A DNA stretch of 7,202 nucleotides from Clostridia bacterium (GTDB lineage: Bacteria > Bacillota_A > Clostridia > Oscillospirales > CAG-272), in contig JAFSUU010000134.1 of NCBI GenBank assembly GCA_017445115.1, positions 1-7,202 on the forward strand. Direction: 5' to 3'. The translations under genes and the position numbers were made by a program. The notes beneath the pieces are model-generated. The model saw only the letters and a program-made list of their open reading frames with translations. It searched no databases and was not told the DNA's origin. Below, piece by piece: positions 1 through 6,691 of this stretch (position 1 is the first letter of the stretch; each line of letters begins with the position of its first letter).

Positions 1-21
1 TGAAAGCCCGAAAACGCGTTG

Positions 22-35
22 AAAGGGACCTCAAA
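22..35 (+). promoter_or_regulatory. Ribosome binding site of the sigma-factor gene
   Basis: The purine run GAAAGGGA (21-28) lies 7 nt before the ATG at 36. This is a good Shine-Dalgarno position and supports that start over any later ATG. The 20 bases before it show no recognisable promoter; if there is one, it lies outside the window. Confidence 0.7.
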
Positions 36-2777
36 ATGAACAACTACAGCGACAAAACCGACGAGACACTGGTAGAACTGACTCTTCTCGGCAACGACGA
101 GGCGTATGAAGAGCTGGTCGTCCGCCATGAGAAGGCGGTCAAGGGGACGGCGTACAAGGTCACCGGCAACTCCTTCTCCGCGGAAGACGCGTCGCAGGAC
201 GCGTTCGTCGCGGCGTGGCTACATCTCGACTCTCTCGCCGATCACGGCAAGTTCAAACCGTGGATCTGCGCTATCGCAAAGAACTCGGCTTATGAACTGA
301 TGGAAAGCTACCGCGCGTCCTTCCCCTGCATCAGTCTGGACACCGAGCTGATAAACTCGGATATCCCCGACGACGCCTGGAGCGAGATCGAACGCACGTC
401 CGACGTCCGCGAAGCCGTGTCTAAGCTGTCCGAGAAGATCCGCGAAACAGTTGAGTTGCATTATTTTGAGGGTTATTCGATAGAGGAGATCGCCCGTAAA
501 CTCTCCCTTTCGGAAGGGACGGTCAAGTGGCGGCTCTCCGAAGGAAGACGTCAACTGCGAAAGGGTTACGGAACAATGGAAAAGGAATACAACGACAAAG
601 AGGCACTTGTCGACCGCGTCATGCGCGAGGTCGAACGGCTTAAATTATGGAAGCTCAAAAGCGATAAGTCCGGGTTCGAGGAGGAATACCGCGCTGTTCT
701 CAAAAGCGTCGAAGCTCTCGACGATTCGCAAAAGAAGGATCACGCCTTAGCCGACGTTCTCATGATGGGCTATTGGTGGATAGACGGCGAGCGTAAAAGA
801 TGCATACGGAACAAGATAAAAGCTCTCGCTGAAAAAAGTCATAATGAAGAAGTTATGACCGAGATCATCGAGATCGAGATCGGCGAATTCTATGAGGGTA
901 CGATCTGGGGATTCTCATTCGGGACCGGGTTTGATCTCTTTACCTGGCAAAGTCAGGCTATAGCCGAGGGGATAGTCAAGATCAGGGAGTTTATTGAAAA
1001 CGTAGAGATACCGTATCTCAAAGAGAAGGGCTTTAAAACCGCGGTCGGAAACATCATTCGCTCTTTGCTTGAAGATATACTGGACAACGACGTTAGTACA
1101 AGACTGGAAACGCTTGAAAGATCTATAAAATGGCTCGATCCCGCATCCATCCGCTACTCCGCTGTTGATATGGCTTTAAAACAGTATAATGTATTAAAAG
1201 AATCCGGCTGGGACTTGGCAAAAGATAAGGACATTTCCTTTGTTACCGGGGCGATAGATTTACGCTCGATAGACGGAAATCTCTGCGTATGGGACGAGGA
1301 CGCTGAGAGCTTCAGATACTTTGACAACAGATATATCTTCTCTGCGTTCCCGGATCCGACGCTCGCTCTCATGCAAACCGATAAATATCCTTTTGAAATG
1401 CTGCGTCAGGTCGGCGACAAAGCAGAATACGCGTACAGAAGCGATATCGAGCTTGTTTCGACAGACGAGACCGTGGAAACTCCCTCGGGCAGATTTGATA
1501 ACTGTGTTTTGCTTCAATACACTCGCAACGTTTACGCCAGTAACGTGTCAAAGATCCATTACATAAACGCGGTCTTGACCAACCGGGCTTATATTTGCCC
1601 TGGGATCGGGATTGTAAAGCATATGGTAGATATGGACGGTAAGCACGAGGAGTATTTGCTGCAGGATTACGAAGTCACCGGGGAAGGATTGATACCGTTA
1701 GAGGTCGGAAACCGCTGGAAATACGTCTTTTCTACTAATGATAATGAGAATATCGACGCTTACGACGAAACAAAGGTGATCTCCGCTGAGAACGGAAATT
1801 ACGTAGTAGGATATAAGTTCTTTCAACGCAGTCTCGGATACGAAGATTCGTGGAAAGGCGATATGTCCGATTACAGAAAAAACTCCTTTAGGTTCGATCC
1901 GGAAAGTTTGACGTTGATCTATAACGATTCCGCTTTAAGACGAGCTTTGTCAAGAGATCTGACCAAGCGTCAGAGCATTTACCTTGCCATTATGGATAAG
2001 GTCAAACGGAGAGTTAAAGAAACAGATCCCAGGTCGAATAAAGATTGCAAAGAACACGGCGTGTGGAACTGGTTTGACGCGTGGACGGTAAACAAATCCG
2101 AAAACGGCGACGTAATTCTTTCCGATAAGTCGGAATACAGATTTGAGTATAGCCCGTTCCTCCGCTGCATAGAGGGACAGAAGCTTTGGTACTCGCATTT
2201 TCTTGAAATTCTTCGCGACGCCGCCGGAGCGGTCTGGTCGCATGAGTGGGAACCCGGATACGATAAGAGCGTGTTCCGCGACGTTTACGGCTTCAAAAAC
2301 TGCGAACTGCGGTTCCACTTTGTCCGAGACGGAGAGACGGTCACGACTCCCGCCGGGACGTTCGAGAACTGCCGTCACATACAGTTCGATCTTCGTGACG
2401 TTCCGGGAGATTATTTCCCGTACGCCTATCGTGCAGGTTGGATGGATTATTGGTTCGCGCCGGGAGTGGGGATCGTGCAGTATTTCCATCTGCTCAACAA
2501 CTCTTTTGATTGTTACTGGCAGTTGACCGATTACATCGGGATCGGGGACGGTTACTTCCCGTTCGGCGACGGGTTCTTCCGCAGGTACAAGCCCGCGGAC
2601 CTGAAGGACGGTTTCCACGCTTCGCTTGAGCTTACCTATCTTGCCGACGAAGACGGGGCTGTGATCTTTGCGGACGCGGCGGGTACGCAGGATATCGAAG
2701 AGTACCGCAAAACAAGCCGAGTCGTGGTAGAAGAAAACCGCGCGTCGTACGAAAGAAGAAAGCGCGAGGAAGAATAA
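36..2777 (+). CDS. ECF-type sigma-70 family RNA polymerase sigma factor with very large C-terminal extension
   Basis: Seen: residues about 10-93 match sigma region 2 (DASQDAFVAAW at 51-61, then FKPWICAIAKN at 73-83, the usual F..W...IA.N pattern). Residues about 124-176 match sigma region 4, with the helix-turn-helix EEIARKLSLSEGTVKWRLS around 150-168. A normal ECF factor ends near residue 180-200; this one continues to 913. Residues about 180-400 look largely helical. After that come two modules with the pattern TPxGxFxNC followed about 30 residues later by PGxGIV: 482-490 with 522-527, and 771-779 with 809-814. A PLEVGNRW motif at 554-561 looks like the start of the second module. No transmembrane segment or signal peptide is evident, so the whole protein should be cytoplasmic. 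Known of the family: some ECF groups carry C-terminal extensions that regulate sigma activity in place of an anti-sigma factor. Inferred: the extension senses a ligand or partner. Its target promoters cannot be read here, and no separate anti-sigma gene is visible. The sigma assignment is firm; the role of the extension is unknown. Confidence 0.9.
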   Translation: MNNYSDKTDETLVELTLLGNDEAYEELVVRHEKAVKGTAYKVTGNSFSAEDASQDAFVAAWLHLDSLADHGKFKPWICAIAKNSAYELMESYRASFPCISLDTELINSDIPDDAWSEIERTSDVREAVSKLSEKIRETVELHYFEGYSIEEIARKLSLSEGTVKWRLSEGRRQLRKGYGTMEKEYNDKEALVDRVMREVERLKLWKLKSDKSGFEEEYRAVLKSVEALDDSQKKDHALADVLMMGYWWIDGERKRCIRNKIKALAEKSHNEEVMTEIIEIEIGEFYEGTIWGFSFGTGFDLFTWQSQAIAEGIVKIREFIENVEIPYLKEKGFKTAVGNIIRSLLEDILDNDVSTRLETLERSIKWLDPASIRYSAVDMALKQYNVLKESGWDLAKDKDISFVTGAIDLRSIDGNLCVWDEDAESFRYFDNRYIFSAFPDPTLALMQTDKYPFEMLRQVGDKAEYAYRSDIELVSTDETVETPSGRFDNCVLLQYTRNVYASNVSKIHYINAVLTNRAYICPGIGIVKHMVDMDGKHEEYLLQDYEVTGEGLIPLEVGNRWKYVFSTNDNENIDAYDETKVISAENGNYVVGYKFFQRSLGYEDSWKGDMSDYRKNSFRFDPESLTLIYNDSALRRALSRDLTKRQSIYLAIMDKVKRRVKETDPRSNKDCKEHGVWNWFDAWTVNKSENGDVILSDKSEYRFEYSPFLRCIEGQKLWYSHFLEILRDAAGAVWSHEWEPGYDKSVFRDVYGFKNCELRFHFVRDGETVTTPAGTFENCRHIQFDLRDVPGDYFPYAYRAGWMDYWFAPGVGIVQYFHLLNNSFDCYWQLTDYIGIGDGYFPFGDGFFRRYKPADLKDGFHASLELTYLADEDGAVIFADAAGTQDIEEYRKTSRVVVEENRASYERRKREEE
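1479..1616 (+). repeat. First TPxGxFxNC...PGxGIV protein module in the sigma-factor extension
   Basis: This encodes TPSGRFDNC (residues 482-490) and, 31 residues after the cysteine, CPGIGIVK (521-528). The same arrangement recurs at residues 771-814 of the same protein, so this looks like an internally duplicated beta-rich domain. Comparable 'TPAGTF.C ... GVGLV' patterns are familiar from secreted or lipoprotein beta domains, which makes them unusual behind a sigma factor. Confidence 0.6.
2346..2477 (+). repeat. Second TPxGxFxNC...PGxGIV protein module in the sigma-factor extension
   Basis: This encodes TPAGTFENC (residues 771-779) and, about 29 residues later, APGVGIV (808-814). It is the second copy of the motif pair at residues 482-528. 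The two copies are divergent in DNA and protein outside the motif residues, so the duplication is old and not a recent tandem repeat. Confidence 0.6.
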
Positions 2778-2783
2778 ATACCC

Positions 2784-2827
2784 GACAGCTCCTTTCCACG
2801 CCGTTAAACGGGGGGAAAGGAGTTGTC
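2784..2827 (+). repeat. Strong inverted repeat in the intergenic gap (hairpin, role uncertain)
   Basis: The left arm GACAGCTCCTTTCC (2784-2797) pairs with the right arm GGAAAGGAGTTGTC (2814-2827). This gives 14 pairs with one G-U wobble. The loop is 16 nt and contains a further small CCGT/ACGG pairing. It starts 6 nt after the stop of the sigma gene and ends 33 nt before the next ATG. No run of T follows the right arm, so it is not a standard intrinsic terminator. It may be an RNA-end stabiliser, a processing site, a weak terminator or a regulatory element. The right arm contains a Shine-Dalgarno-like AAGGAG, but the working ribosome site of the next gene lies further downstream. Confidence 0.7.
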
Positions 2828-2840
2828 TGCGTCAACAGAT

Positions 2841-2854
2841 TGAGGAGAGGAGAT
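2841..2854 (+). promoter_or_regulatory. Ribosome binding site that fixes the start of the four-helix membrane protein
   Basis: The purine tract TGAGGAGAGGAGAT ends about 7 nt before ATG 2861. A TTG at 2840 is in the same frame, but starting there would translate the ribosome site itself and place charged MRRGDNK residues before the natural N-terminus. ATG 2861 is therefore preferred. Confidence 0.8.
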
Positions 2855-2860
2855 AATAAA

Positions 2861-3418
2861 ATGGCAAAAAGGATCGCTCTTACTTTCGTCAAGCTGCTTG
2901 CGGCTTCTGCGATAACCTATCTTGTTATTGGACCGCTTGATTTTTTTGTCGAGGGGATAAACAACAAAGACAATTCATACGCGCTGATAGCAACAGTCAA
3001 ATCGTTGTGGAGGGTGGCGGCTCAATTATTTGCGGCCTTTGCGGCTGTATTTATGCTGCATATTGTCGGCGGTCGTCTCGACGACGAGATCTCGCGCGGC
3101 AAAATGAAGGAAAGACCTCTGACTTTGCGTGAGGCGACGGGATATCTGGCTGAAAACGACCGTCCTACATTCATCGTTTATTCAATAATAAGCGTCGTAT
3201 ATCTGATATTCAGCGCGGTCGCCCAAAGCGGTAAACTGTGGCTCCAGGCGTTGTACAATCCGTTATACGGGACCAGCGCCATTGCGGAATATGTTGCAGG
3301 GACTTCCAAAACGTCTCAGATCGTCGGGCAGCTGATCGCTACGATACTTTTTGCGGCATTTTATGTGTTCGCGTTTTACGCTGTGCAAAGAATCAGATTC
3401 AAGAAGTTTAACAGTTAG
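2861..3418 (+). CDS. Four-helix integral membrane protein, function unknown
   Basis: This is a 185-residue protein that I do not recognise. Four hydrophobic segments are visible at about residues 7-29, 49-70, 103-122 and 153-177. A charged loop at about 71-101 (including DDEISRGKMKERP) lies between helices 2 and 3, and the C-terminus is basic (RIRFKKFNS). With lysine and arginine at the N-terminus, after helix 4 and in the helix 2-3 loop, both termini and that loop would face the cytoplasm. There is no enzyme motif, no metal-binding cluster typical of an anti-sigma factor, and no transporter signature. It lies 83 nt after the sigma gene, across a hairpin, and 43 nt before the next gene, so it could belong with either. 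Co-transcription with the downstream MutS-like genes is plausible but unproven. Confidence 0.8.
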   Translation: MAKRIALTFVKLLAASAITYLVIGPLDFFVEGINNKDNSYALIATVKSLWRVAAQLFAAFAAVFMLHIVGGRLDDEISRGKMKERPLTLREATGYLAENDRPTFIVYSIISVVYLIFSAVAQSGKLWLQALYNPLYGTSAIAEYVAGTSKTSQIVGQLIATILFAAFYVFAFYAVQRIRFKKFNS

Positions 3419-3448
3419 CAAACCGATTAAAGATAATCATACGAATAA

Positions 3449-3461
3449 ATGAGGTTAATAT
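3449..3461 (+). promoter_or_regulatory. Ribosome binding site for the single-pass protein
   Basis: TGAGG (centred near 3452) lies about 8 nt before ATG 3462. The 43-nt gap before this gene also holds GATTA...TAATC (around 3425-3438), a 5-bp inverted repeat too small to call. No clear -35/-10 pair was found. Confidence 0.5.
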
Positions 3462-4001
3462 ATGATCGCTGCAATAATAGCATTAACGCTAATTATTTCA
3501 TTTCCTTATGTTTTGACGGCGATAAAAAGATTATTGCTTATCCTATCAATAAAACGCGGATGCAAAAGGAACGGTTACAAATATCAAAGACTCGGGGCAT
3601 GCGTTTTTTCAAGCATTAAAAGCGGTAGATGTAGTTTCAGAGTCGAAACGGGTAACGCATTTTATACCGTAAAACTTTGCGGACCGGTTTCCCCCAGAGT
3701 ACACTTACGTTTTTCGGACGAGACGCATTATGCCGTTCGAAACCTAAGATTTCAGCTTTCTTCAAGCGCACGCGCGATAACATATGAAACTAAAAGCAAG
3801 GAAACCTTTCAATTCAGACACGGATTTACCGAGAAGGATTATTTCAAACATCAGGAGAACGTAATTCTGCTTTGTCCTGAGCCGGGTATAGTTTCGCGAG
3901 TTATTGGCAGCGAAACAAGGGAGATCGGTAACGGCGACAGTACCGGAGAAGGAATACTGTACAACGGCGACGGATTCAAGCGCTTGCTTTTCAAACGGTG
4001 A
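3462..4001 (+). CDS. Small membrane-anchored protein with beta-rich domain, function unknown
   Basis: This is a 179-residue protein that I cannot assign to a named family. Residues about 2-29 form one long hydrophobic helix interrupted by a lysine-arginine pair at 22-23, followed by a very basic stretch (KRGCKRNGYK, 31-40). That pattern fits an uncleaved anchor with a cytoplasmic C-terminal body. The rest alternates short hydrophobic and polar stretches, as expected for beta strands (for example NAFYTVKLCG at 65-74), and ends in a glycine-rich region (GNGDSTGEGILYNGDGF, about 156-172). There are no catalytic motifs. Its stop TGA (3999-4001) is 4 nt before the start of the first MutS-like gene. 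It is therefore almost certainly translated from the same mRNA, and the first ATPase probably relies on translational coupling because it lacks a good ribosome site of its own. This gene is clearly AT-richer than the sigma gene upstream. Confidence 0.75.
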   Translation: MIAAIIALTLIISFPYVLTAIKRLLLILSIKRGCKRNGYKYQRLGACVFSSIKSGRCSFRVETGNAFYTVKLCGPVSPRVHLRFSDETHYAVRNLRFQLSSSARAITYETKSKETFQFRHGFTEKDYFKHQENVILLCPEPGIVSRVIGSETREIGNGDSTGEGILYNGDGFKRLLFKR

Positions 4002-4005
4002 CGAT

Positions 4006-5436
4006 ATGAAAAAACGGTATTCTTTGTTGGATATTGACTCAACTCAAGCAGTCGGTATGGTCGACGATGAGGAGATAAGATTCCTTGATTTAAAGCATCT
4101 GTTCTGCGAGTCGGCGGTTTCACAGCTCGCTGTAATTCCCGATTTAAAAACCGCGCATGCAAGACGCGAGATAATGAAGGCAATCATTCTCTGCGAGAAT
4201 AGTTATAAAGTGTTTATCGCTCTCAAAGAAGCCGTCACGGATTATTCTCGTTCCTGTACAATTCTCGATGATTCCAAGTCTGAGCTTGAGAGAGCTTTCG
4301 CATACATTGAGAGCGTTAAGAGTTTTTATAAAGTGATCGAGTCGATCAACGGGCTTTTCGACGCAAAGTTGACAGTTGCTTTAAAGGAAAGCGTCGATGC
4401 TTTTTCGTCCCGCTCGGAATTTATTTATGAATCGGTTCAAAGAATCGAATTGAAGCTAAAAAAGATCGTTTCCTTAACCTTGCGTCACTCAAACGCGATA
4501 AGTTCCGATCCCGAGGGCGATTTTTGCTTATTAATAAAAAACGTTTGTTCTGCTCTCGGATACGACGTCAGCTCGGATAACAAAAGAATCGTGCGTGTAA
4601 CTTCCGAGTTTTCTGATACTGTCATCAATAGTTTTCCCGAATTGTTTCACGAAATATATCTCTTTCAAAACGAAACTACAGACGCAGTTGACCGCGATAT
4701 CCTTATGATCCGCGGAGATCTTGATTTCTATCTTTCTATTGCCGACGTCTTTCATTCAGCGCGCGAAAAAGCGCTTCCGTTTTGTTTTCCGGAAGAATCA
4801 CACGTTCCGAAGTATCAGGCAGAATCCATAATTGATCCATACCTCATTAATCGGGTCGAAAACATAGTATCAAATAACGCGTTGTTTGACGGATACTCGC
4901 CGATCGCGTATGTAATGGGCGCTAACGGGGGAGGTAAAACGTCTATTCTTCGCGCGCTCGCAAGTAATCTGTTGTTATTTTTAGGCGGCTGTCCTGTTTT
5001 TGCGTTAAAAGCTGAGATATACCCGTTCAGATTTGTCCGGTTATTCTATCCGAAAGAAGAACATTCATTTGATACGGGACGTTTCGATGAAGAAAAGAAG
5101 AGAATCAATCGCTTTGTCGATGAAGCGGATGATCATACGTTTGCTTTTTTCAACGAAGTTTTTTCCGGGACGACCGAGCCCCGCGCAGAGATCGAGCTTT
5201 GCGAATTGACGCATAAGCTGAAAAGCAAAGGCGCTTTTGCTCTTTTCGTCACCCACTTTTTAAATGCTGAAACCGATCTTGTCACCAAACTTGCCGTTAA
5301 AGTCACGGCAGACGGTGAAAGAACGTTTAAGGTCGTCCCGGCTGACGAGGCGATATCGTCGTATGCAAACGACGTTCTGAAAAAGTATCGGCTCGATCCG
5401 GAATCGCTTGGAGAGGAGAGAGCCGATGATGACTGA
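4006..5436 (+). CDS. MutS-like ATPase lacking mismatch-recognition domains (first of a tandem pair)
   Basis: This is a 476-residue protein. Residues about 1-270 are helical and resemble the core and lever region of MutS. They include DLDFY (238-242) and CFPE shortly after, a motif shared with the downstream partner. The C-terminal ATPase domain has a P-loop GANGGGKTS (305-313), a Walker-B-like FFNEVFSGTT with N383 and E384, and FVTHF with H417. GRFDEE (about 358-363) occupies the position of the conserved S.F..E loop of MutS. Canonical MutS has an aspartate where N383 stands. From memory, MutS-like proteins of Firmicutes with this architecture also carry a NE.F motif and end in a similar K..YRL tail, so this may be a family trait. 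Typical MutS is over 800 residues; domains I and II (mismatch recognition and connector) are absent. ATG 4006 is chosen over an in-frame upstream start at 3904 because the latter would overlap the previous gene by about 100 nt. Function beyond ATP-driven conformational change is unknown. Confidence 0.85.
   Translation: MKKRYSLLDIDSTQAVGMVDDEEIRFLDLKHLFCESAVSQLAVIPDLKTAHARREIMKAIILCENSYKVFIALKEAVTDYSRSCTILDDSKSELERAFAYIESVKSFYKVIESINGLFDAKLTVALKESVDAFSSRSEFIYESVQRIELKLKKIVSLTLRHSNAISSDPEGDFCLLIKNVCSALGYDVSSDNKRIVRVTSEFSDTVINSFPELFHEIYLFQNETTDAVDRDILMIRGDLDFYLSIADVFHSAREKALPFCFPEESHVPKYQAESIIDPYLINRVENIVSNNALFDGYSPIAYVMGANGGGKTSILRALASNLLLFLGGCPVFALKAEIYPFRFVRLFYPKEEHSFDTGRFDEEKKRINRFVDEADDHTFAFFNEVFSGTTEPRAEIELCELTHKLKSKGAFALFVTHFLNAETDLVTKLAVKVTADGERTFKVVPADEAISSYANDVLKKYRLDPESLGEERADDD
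5410..5431 (+). promoter_or_regulatory. Ribosome site and start/stop overlap between the two MutS-like genes
   Basis: A GGAGAGGAGAGAG tract (5410-5422), inside the end of the upstream gene, precedes two consecutive ATGs at 5426 and 5429. The upstream stop TGA is at 5434-5436, so the genes overlap by 11 nt (8 nt if the second ATG is used). This is a classic coupling arrangement and suggests matched amounts of both proteins. An in-frame TTG at 5408 is rejected because it precedes the ribosome site. Confidence 0.75.
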
Positions 5437-6691
5437 CAAAACGGCAGATCTGGACAGTCTTGTAGGTTATTTCACGCCGAATCTGAAAAAACAGCGCGCC
5501 CTGCTTAATAGTTTTCTCCATCCGCTGTCCTGCAAGGAAGAGATAGATAAACGACGACAGATAATTTCCTCTTTTGAAGAGCAGTCGGCGCTGTTAAGCG
5601 AATACGCATCTTGGATAGAAGACGCGGGTAGAGCGCGAAATGATTATGAAACGGCAAAAAAACGATCCGGGATCGAACCGTTGACCCGCATCGAAGATTT
5701 ATGCGTTTCAGCGCTTGCTCTTTTCGGAGCTGTAAAGCGCGCGTCGGGATTGCCTTTACATAAGGATCTGAGAAAAAGGTTATCTGAAATCAGCAGGCAG
5801 ACAGATGCCGTGTCTTCACATTTATTATCATTTATTGATAACGATCCGCCCGCGTTGTGTTTTCGGATTTCAGATTACGGCAGAATAGAATATGCGTCGT
5901 TTGATATTTCTGACTATTCCCTGAAAGATAAGGATCCGCAGAAAAAAGGAAGATCTTTCTTCTTCCCAAGGAAAACGGACGCTCCTGTGCGTGTTGTGAA
6001 CGTTTCGGAACTGACTGCATCAGCTTGCGACAATCTGGAGCGATCGCTTGACAGTTTGGTATACGGTATCGGAAACGAGATAAAACACCTGTTACGCGAT
6101 CTGGATTTCTATTCCGCTGCTCTTGATTATTATGCTTTTTTAAAAGAACATAAGATCCCGTACTGTTTTTCAGAATATGACGGTTCTGTTGAGTTTTCCG
6201 GTCTGTACGATTTATTACTGGTTGCAAAGAAAGGAACCGTCGTGCCGAATGACTTTAAACTGAACGGTAAACACGGAGCGCTTATTACGGGGCCGAACGG
6301 CTCCGGAAAAACCGTTCTTTGGCGTTCGGTCCTGACTGCGGCGTTACTTAATCAATCCGGGTTGCCTGTTCCGGCTATTTCAGCGAAATTGCCGGTTTTT
6401 ACAGGGATTAATTCAATAATGTCATGTTCGATTAGCCGAGACGGCTTCGGAGCGTTCGAAGAAGAAGTACGAGATCTTTCCGATATCATGAATACAGTTT
6501 CGGGAGGCTCAGCAGTTTTTCTCAATGAAATATTTCAAACTACATCTTATGAGGAAGGAGCTAAAGCTTTAACTTCAATCTTAAATAGTCTTTCTAAGCG
6601 CGGAGTTGTTTGCGTGGCTGTGACTCATCTTCCTGTCAATGCAAGTATGCTGGATTACGAAAGAATAGAAATGAACGTCCGTTATTCTTAA
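5426..6691 (+). CDS. MutS-like ATPase lacking mismatch-recognition domains (second of a tandem pair)
   Basis: This is a 421-residue protein (420 if the ATG at 5429 is used). The N-terminal two thirds is helical and charged, with DLDFY at 225-229 followed by a PYCFSE motif that mirrors the upstream protein. The ATPase domain contains a textbook MutS-type P-loop GPNGSGKT (289-296). Next comes FTGINSIMSCSISRDGFGAF (325-344) with FEEEV following, which matches the conserved 'F.RIG..D....G.S.F..E' stretch of MutS. A Walker-B-like FLNEIFQTT with N367 and E368 and VTHLP with H401 complete the site. There is no ABC-type LSGGQ signature, which separates it from SMC/ABC ATPases. Domains I and II of MutS are absent, and the helical core is shorter than in the upstream partner. 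MutS proteins act as dimers with composite ATP sites, so a heterodimer with the upstream protein is the natural inference. A role in classical mismatch repair is unlikely without the recognition domain. Alternatives are recombination control, defence or an unknown nucleoprotein role. Confidence 0.88.
   Translation: MMTDKTADLDSLVGYFTPNLKKQRALLNSFLHPLSCKEEIDKRRQIISSFEEQSALLSEYASWIEDAGRARNDYETAKKRSGIEPLTRIEDLCVSALALFGAVKRASGLPLHKDLRKRLSEISRQTDAVSSHLLSFIDNDPPALCFRISDYGRIEYASFDISDYSLKDKDPQKKGRSFFFPRKTDAPVRVVNVSELTASACDNLERSLDSLVYGIGNEIKHLLRDLDFYSAALDYYAFLKEHKIPYCFSEYDGSVEFSGLYDLLLVAKKGTVVPNDFKLNGKHGALITGPNGSGKTVLWRSVLTAALLNQSGLPVPAISAKLPVFTGINSIMSCSISRDGFGAFEEEVRDLSDIMNTVSGGSAVFLNEIFQTTSYEEGAKALTSILNSLSKRGVVCVAVTHLPVNASMLDYERIEMNVRYS

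Noticed and set aside
1950..2618. A 222-codon open frame on the minus strand
   Set aside because: It lies entirely inside the strongly supported sigma-factor gene, opposite the second motif module, shows no recognisable domain, and is best explained as a shadow of the coding strand.
2861..3418. The four-helix membrane protein as an anti-sigma factor for the upstream gene
   Set aside because: It has four membrane helices, no zinc-binding HxxxCxxC motif and no typical cytoplasmic anti-sigma domain, and it is separated by a hairpin. The sigma factor already has its own extension that could regulate it.
3904..4005. Upstream in-frame start extending the first MutS-like ATPase by 34 residues
   Set aside because: The extra residues overlap the preceding gene by about 100 nt, are low in structure, and ATG 4006 directly follows the upstream stop as expected for coupled translation.
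5832..6227. A 131-codon minus-strand open frame
   Set aside because: It is opposite the well-supported second MutS-like gene and has composition typical of a complementary-strand shadow.
4918..6691. The two ATPases as ABC, SMC or RecN proteins
   Set aside because: Neither has an LSGGQ-type signature. The order of P-loop, the S.F..E-like loop, NE.F and TH motifs follows MutS.
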